Assembly: GCA_900546245.1 (NCBI GenBank) | Contig: URBY01000007.1 | Location: forward strand, 1-43,523 | DNA length: 43,523 nt | Reading direction: 5' to 3' | Origin: an uncultured Mycoplasmatota bacterium | GTDB lineage: Bacteria; Bacillota_I; Bacilli_A; RF39; UBA660 | Shown here: positions 39,477 to 43,523 of the stretch, piece after piece | Position numbering within the stretch: position 1 is the stretch's first letter | Layout of the letters: each line of letters opens with the position of its first letter | Notes under the pieces: generated by a model | Told to the model about the DNA's origin: nothing | Seen by the model: the letters and a program-made list of their open reading frames with translations, nothing else | Database searches by the model: none | Made by a program: the position numbers and the translations under genes

Positions 39477-40572
39477 ATGGATACTAAAGAATTAAAAAGC
39501 GAAATATTATTGTTAGAAGAAAAACTAAATAATATTTGGAGGTTACTTTGATGTAGATAATAAAAAGAAAGAGTTATCTAATAAAGAAAGTGAACTTCAA
39601 AGTTTATATGATAATAATTTATGGAACGCTAAAGAAACAATTGATTTATCTAAAGAAATAGGTAATGATAAAAAAATAATATCAAATGTAGAATCCTTAA
39701 AACAAACATTAGAATCATATATTGATGTAGTTAATAGTAATGATGATGAATTAATAAATGAACTTATAAATGAAATAAAGGGTACAATTAAAGAAATTAA
39801 TTTATTAGAATTAGAAACAAAACTATCAGGGAAAAATGATAAAAAAAATGCTATTTTAGAAGTACATTCAGGTGCAGGTGGAACAGAAAGCTGTGACTGG
39901 GCTGATATGCTTCTTAGAATGTATTTAAGATGGTGTGATAAAAAGAACTTTAAATATGAAATTTTAGATACATTACCAGGTGAAGAAGCAGGAATAAAAA
40001 AAGTAATTGTTTTAGTAAAAGGATTAAATGCATATGGATATTTAAAATGTGAAAGGGGTGTTCATAGATTAGTTAGATTGTCACCATTTGATTCACAAAA
40101 TAGAAGACATACATCATTCGCAGCAGTTGAAGTTATTCCAGAAGAGAATGATGGTATAGAGATAGAAATAAAAGATAGTGATATAAGAGTAGATGTATAT
40201 AGGAGTAGTGGCGCAGGAGGACAAGGAGTAAATACAACAGATAGCGCAGTTAGAATAACACATTTACCAACAGGGATTGTAGTAACTTGTCAAAATGAAA
40301 GAAGTCAACTTAAGAATAAAGAACAAGCTATGGTAGTATTAAAATCAAAATTATATGCACTAGAAGAACAGAAAAAAATAGAAGAATCAGAAGAATATAA
40401 AAAAGATCAAAGTTCAATTAACTTCGGTTCACAAATAAGAAGTTATGTAATGCATCCATATTCCATGGTTAAAGATCATAGAACGAATTATGAAACAAGT
40501 AATGTTTCTAAAGTATTAGATGGCGATATTGATGAATTTATAGAAAGTTATTTAAATATGAGTAAAGAATAA
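39477..40572 (+). CDS. prfB: Peptide chain release factor 2, with programmed +1 frameshift
   Basis: RF2 decodes UGA and UAA. Translation starts at ATG 39477 and reads 24 codons to an in-frame TGA (39549-39551) in AGG-TTA-CTT-TGA. An SD-like GGAGG sits 3 bases upstream of CTT. Skipping T39549 continues as GAT-GTA-GAT (D-V-D-N-K-K) for the rest of the gene, giving 364 residues, joined 39477-39548 and 39550-40572. The stop-reading tripeptide SPF (RLSPFDSQNRRHTSF) identifies RF2; GGQ is in SSGAGGQGVNTTDS. Low RF2 favours the shift, so the protein controls its own supply. It is normally next to secA; 12.8 kb of accessory DNA separates them here. Confidence 0.96.
39537..39551 (+). promoter_or_regulatory. 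RF2 programmed frameshift site
   Basis: TGGAGGTTACTTTGA: internal SD-like GGAGG, slippery CTT and the in-frame UGA stop. This is the conserved autoregulatory element of prfB. Confidence 0.95.
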
Positions 40573-40585
40573 ATGGAGGAGTAAA

Positions 40586-41284
40586 ATGGAGTTTATTAGA
40601 ATTAGAGATGTAGAAAAAACTTATCCTACTGGTGTAACTGCATTATACGGACTTAACCTAGAAATAAAAAAAGGTGATTTCGTATTTATAATAGGTGCAT
40701 CAGGCTCAGGTAAATCAACACTTATGAAAATGCTTTATAGAGAAGAAAAAGCAAGTAATGGTGAAATAATAATAGGTGGAGTAAAAGTTGGAAAACTAAA
40801 AAATAGAAAAGTTTATAAATTAAGAAGAAAACTTGGTGTAGTATTCCAAGACTTTAAATTATTACCAAAACTTACTGCATACGAAAATGTAGCATTTGTA
40901 CTTGAAATGTTTGGTTATGATAAAAATGAGATAAGAAAGAAAACGTTAAAAGCATTAGACTTAGTAGGATTAAAAGAAAAAGCAAAAAGTTACCCACATG
41001 AATTATCAGGTGGAGAACAACAAAGAGTTGCAATTGCAAGAGCGATAGTTAATGCACCAAAGTTATTAATATGTGATGAACCAACTGGAAATTTGGACCC
41101 AGATACATCATTAGAAATAATGAAAGTACTAGAGGTTATTAATAATTTAGGAACAACTGTAATTGTAGTTACACACGATAGGGATATAGTAAATAAGATG
41201 AAAAAGAGGGTCATATTATTAGATAAGGGTAGACTAAAAAAAGATTTTGAGAAAGGAACATACGATAAGAATGAAAAACATTAG
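40586..41284 (+). CDS. ftsE: Cell division ABC transporter ATP-binding protein FtsE
   Basis: ATPase of the FtsEX complex, which drives a peptidoglycan hydrolase on the outer face of the membrane. It has 232 residues: Walker A GASGSGKST, Q-loop VVFQDFKLLP, signature LSGGEQQR, Walker B LLICDEPTGNLD and switch His in VVTHD. The N-terminal FIRIRDVEKTYPTGVTAL is FtsE-like. GGAGG precedes the ATG by 6 bases. ftsX starts 14 bases before this gene ends. Confidence 0.96.
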   Translation: MEFIRIRDVEKTYPTGVTALYGLNLEIKKGDFVFIIGASGSGKSTLMKMLYREEKASNGEIIIGGVKVGKLKNRKVYKLRRKLGVVFQDFKLLPKLTAYENVAFVLEMFGYDKNEIRKKTLKALDLVGLKEKAKSYPHELSGGEQQRVAIARAIVNAPKLLICDEPTGNLDPDTSLEIMKVLEVINNLGTTVIVVTHDRDIVNKMKKRVILLDKGRLKKDFEKGTYDKNEKH

Positions 41285-42170
41285 AATTTTAAGAAAAAAC
41301 ATCAGAGATGGTGTTAAAAATATAATAAGAAATTTTAGTTTATCTTTAGCGTCAATTTCCTGCATAACAGTAACTCTTTTAATAGTAGCGGTAGCAATTG
41401 TTGGCTCATATAATGTTGAAAATTTTACTAAAGTAATTAGAGATGATTTTACTATAGTTGTTTATATGAATAATTCAAATACGGAAGAACAAGAATCAAA
41501 AATAAAAAGTGAAATAAATGATTTATCTAATATTGAGTCTATAACATTCAATTCAAAAAAAGATATAGCAAATGAAATGAAAGAAGAATCAGAAATTTTT
41601 AATACAATTATTTCATCTTGGTCAGACTCTGAAAATCCTTTATATGATACATATTTGGTAAAAGTAAAAGATTCAGAAAAAATATCAAACACTGCATCTA
41701 AAATAGAAAAAATAGATGGTGTTGAAATGGTTAGATATGGAGAAGGAATGATTGAATCCTTATTATCTATATTTAAAATAATAGAAAAGATATTAATTGT
41801 TATAGTTATATCATTAGTTTTAGTAACAGCATTCTTAATAATAAATACAATAAAGATTACAATATTTAGTAGACAAGAAGAAATAGAAATTAAAAGACTT
41901 GTTGGTGCATCTAATTTCTCGATTAAACAACCATTTGTTATTGAAGGTTTATTTATTGGAATTCTAGGCTCAATAATTCCAATATTGGTTACAATTTATG
42001 GATATGCTGTACTTTATGATAAAACAGGTGGAGTATTATTTTCTAAGTTTATACAATTAGTAGAACCATTTCCATTTACATTTAAAATTTCAGGAGTATT
42101 ATTGTTAATTGGTATTGTTGTTGGTATGATAGGTAGTAGTAAAGCAGTAAGGAAGTATTTAAAAATATAA
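41271..42170 (+). CDS. ftsX: Cell division ABC transporter permease FtsX
   Basis: Membrane partner of FtsE with 299 residues. An N-terminal amphipathic part (RDGVKNIIRNFSLSLAS) leads to the first membrane helix. The outer loop (about 60-165) is the site that contacts the hydrolase. Three more helices follow, with the FtsX motif FSRQEEIEIKRLVGASNFSIKQPFVIEG between helices 2 and 3. ATG 41271 follows AAAGGA and overlaps ftsE; an upstream ATG at 41247 lies within ftsE without a site. Its stop overlaps the next start (TAATG). Confidence 0.94.
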   Translation: MKNIRILRKNIRDGVKNIIRNFSLSLASISCITVTLLIVAVAIVGSYNVENFTKVIRDDFTIVVYMNNSNTEEQESKIKSEINDLSNIESITFNSKKDIANEMKEESEIFNTIISSWSDSENPLYDTYLVKVKDSEKISNTASKIEKIDGVEMVRYGEGMIESLLSIFKIIEKILIVIVISLVLVTAFLIINTIKITIFSRQEEIEIKRLVGASNFSIKQPFVIEGLFIGILGSIIPILVTIYGYAVLYDKTGGVLFSKFIQLVEPFPFTFKISGVLLLIGIVVGMIGSSKAVRKYLKI

Positions 42171-43354
42171 TGAAGAGATACTTAAGATTAATAGTGCCAA
42201 CAATTATAACGATAGTAATGTTATTTCCATTTAATATAGTTCAAGCTAAAACTCTGGGTCAATTAAAAAAAGAGTATGATGCTATATTAAATAAGTATAA
42301 TTCAACAGGAAATAATATAAATGCAACAGAATCAGAAATTAAAAATGCAAAAAACAGAGTTGAAAGTATCTATACCGAAATTGATAATGCAGAAAAAGAA
42401 ATACAGGCGACAACTTCTGAAATAGCAAAATTAAATGAGTCAATTAATGAAAAAGATAGACAAACTAAAGAACTTATGAAATTTTTTCAAGTTTCACAAG
42501 GTGAGTCAACATATTTAGAATATATATTTTCTGCAGATAGTATAACTGATTTTATTTATAGAATAACAGTAACCGAACAATTATCTAAATATAATAACAA
42601 ATTAATTGATGAAATGAATAATATGATATCCCAAAACAATAAAAATATAGAAAATTTGCACAAAAAAGAACAGTCATTAAAAAGTTTGCAAAATGAATTA
42701 TCTGATAAACTTGTAGTCTTAGCGTCGCAAAAAGAAAAATTGGAAGATGAATATGCATCTTTAGAAGATGAAATAAAAAATTCTAAAGCTATATTAGATC
42801 TTTATACAAAAGCAGGTTGTAAAGATAATGAAGACATATCTGTATGTGCTGAAGAACAACTACCACCTAGTACTAAGTTTTGGAGACCAGTAACAGCAGG
42901 TTGTATTACTAGTAATTTTGGCCGTAGAGTCGACCCTATGCAAGGTGTTTACAGAACTCATGCTGGTATGGATATTGCTTGCCGTGATATGAGTGCGGGA
43001 AAAATTTATCCAATAGCAGATGGTAAAGTAGTACTTGTTAATACTGTAGATAGAGGTGGCTATGGTAAATATGTGGTAATTCAACATAAAGTAAACGGAC
43101 ATAACTATTCATCACTATATGGTCATTTGCAAACAATATATGTTAAAGAAAATCAAATTGTATCAAAAGATACAAATATAGCATATATGGGAAGTACAGG
43201 AAAAAGTACAGGTCCACATTTACATTTAAATGTGTGTGCAGGCTTAAATAGTTGTATGTATAATACATCTAACCCAAGGGATTACATTAATTTCCCATGG
43301 TATGATGGAATTCATTATTCATATTTTTATAATAGAACAAGCTATTATAAATAA
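42170..43354 (+). CDS. FtsEX-dependent M23 peptidoglycan hydrolase (CwlO/EnvC-like)
   Basis: A secreted 394-residue protein. A signal peptide (cleavage near VQAKT) precedes a long coiled coil (about 28-215) with a break holding GESTYLEYIFSADSITDFIYR, the segment that docks on FtsX in EnvC-type proteins. The C-terminal M23 zinc metallopeptidase has H264-AGMD268, YGHLQ and H350-L-H352. It should cut peptide cross-links when FtsEX cycles ATP. It resembles a CwlO function with an M23 instead of an NlpC/P60 catalytic domain. Its start overlaps the ftsX stop, which supports the partnership. Confidence 0.92.
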   Translation: MKRYLRLIVPTIITIVMLFPFNIVQAKTLGQLKKEYDAILNKYNSTGNNINATESEIKNAKNRVESIYTEIDNAEKEIQATTSEIAKLNESINEKDRQTKELMKFFQVSQGESTYLEYIFSADSITDFIYRITVTEQLSKYNNKLIDEMNNMISQNNKNIENLHKKEQSLKSLQNELSDKLVVLASQKEKLEDEYASLEDEIKNSKAILDLYTKAGCKDNEDISVCAEEQLPPSTKFWRPVTAGCITSNFGRRVDPMQGVYRTHAGMDIACRDMSAGKIYPIADGKVVLVNTVDRGGYGKYVVIQHKVNGHNYSSLYGHLQTIYVKENQIVSKDTNIAYMGSTGKSTGPHLHLNVCAGLNSCMYNTSNPRDYINFPWYDGIHYSYFYNRTSYYK

Positions 43355-43374
43355 TGCTAAAGCACAAAATTCAA

Positions 43375-43409
43375 AAATAATCAATAGTAAACATATTGAT
43401 TATTTTTTT
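43375..43409 (+). terminator. Terminator of prfB-ftsEX-M23
   Basis: AAATAATCAATA (43375-43386) pairs perfectly with TATTGATTATTT (43394-43405), 7-base loop, and a T run. Confidence 0.88.
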
Positions 43410-43421
43410 CTTTACAAAATA

Positions 43422-43450
43422 TATACAAAATAATAAAGTTTTGTTATAAT
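43422..43450 (+). promoter_or_regulatory. Promoter of the gene at the right edge
   Basis: TATACA (43422-43427), 17 bases, TATAAT (43445-43450) preceded by TGT. Confidence 0.65.
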
Positions 43451-43488
43451 TATTATAATGGTAGTATAGTAGAATGGAGTGCTTGTAT

Positions 43489-43523
43489 ATGAAGAATTAT
43501 AAAGAAAAGAATTACAAAATATT
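43489..43523 (+). CDS. Start of an unidentified gene (partial)
   Basis: ATG 43489 follows TGGAGTG by 9 bases and opens M-K-N-Y-K-E-K-N-Y-K-I, running off the window. A carboxy-terminal processing protease often follows ftsEX-M23 in Firmicutes, but 11 residues are too few to test this. Confidence 0.5.
   Translation, partial: MKNYKEKNYKI

Noticed and set aside
39477..40572. prfB as a pseudogene because of an early stop
   Set aside because: The stop is in the standard RF2 frameshift context and the rest of the frame is intact.
1..43523. Mycoplasma-type genetic code suggested by the AT richness
   Set aside because: TGA terminates real genes (spoIIID and the CBM2/Big2 gene) and prfB is present; Trp is encoded by TGG.
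1..43523. tRNA, rRNA or well-known riboswitch genes
   Set aside because: I saw no cloverleaf with GGTTC-like T-loops, no rRNA sequence and no recognisable aptamer; a covariance-model search could still find small RNAs.

Overview
The window comes from a very AT-rich, low-GC Gram-positive bacterium (Bacillota, Bacilli side). The evidence is A/T-ending codons, AGGAGG-type ribosome binding sites, rpoE (delta), a Bacillus-like order of spoIIR, murA, spoIID, spoIIQ, spoIIID and mbl, long-form hpf, and secA/prfB/ftsEX neighbours. TGA is a stop and RF2 is present, so the code is the standard bacterial one. The sporulation genes imply an endospore former or a recent descendant of one. An uncultured gut lineage near Erysipelotrichales/RF39 is a guess, not shown by the sequence.

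0-16.9 kb is core: the tail of an Rpn-like protein, a class A PBP, ywiB-argS, rpoE-prfA-prmC, spoIIR, an unknown membrane protein plus lipoprotein, murA, a degenerate SGNH protein, rpmE, rpiB, spoIID, spoIIQ, spoIIID, mbl and a TagO/WecA-like transferase. 17.0-19.5 kb is a complete agr-type peptide quorum-sensing locus. A receiver-only regulator and AgrC face agrB-agrD across one shared terminator. The 40-residue AgrD precursor is short enough to be missed by routine gene calling. 19.8-26.7 kb holds csp, hpf, a four-gene cell-envelope operon and secA.

26.7-39.4 kb separates secA from prfB, which are normally adjacent, and is accessory DNA. It starts with an element inserted at the 3' end of secA: a truncated tyrosine integrase, TTTGTCCAC arm repeats, an XRE controller with palindromic operators, and a BcgI-like fused nuclease-methylase with its specificity subunit. 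The displaced secA 3' end lies at its right border. A second, longer and decayed secA tail, a KilA-N pseudogene, a NUDIX gene and a RhuM remnant follow. Next is a surface-fibre locus: a TasA-like protein, a protein with CBM2-like and Big2-like domains, a SipW signal peptidase with a large extra membrane domain, a DUF5305-like protein and a DUF6020-like membrane protein.

39.4-43.5 kb returns to core: prfB with its programmed frameshift, ftsE, ftsX, a CwlO/EnvC-like M23 hydrolase and the start of one more gene. Gene packing is tight: stop codons often lie inside terminator stems, and a recurrent TGTTATAAT promoter sits 15-20 bases before start codons, giving very short leaders.
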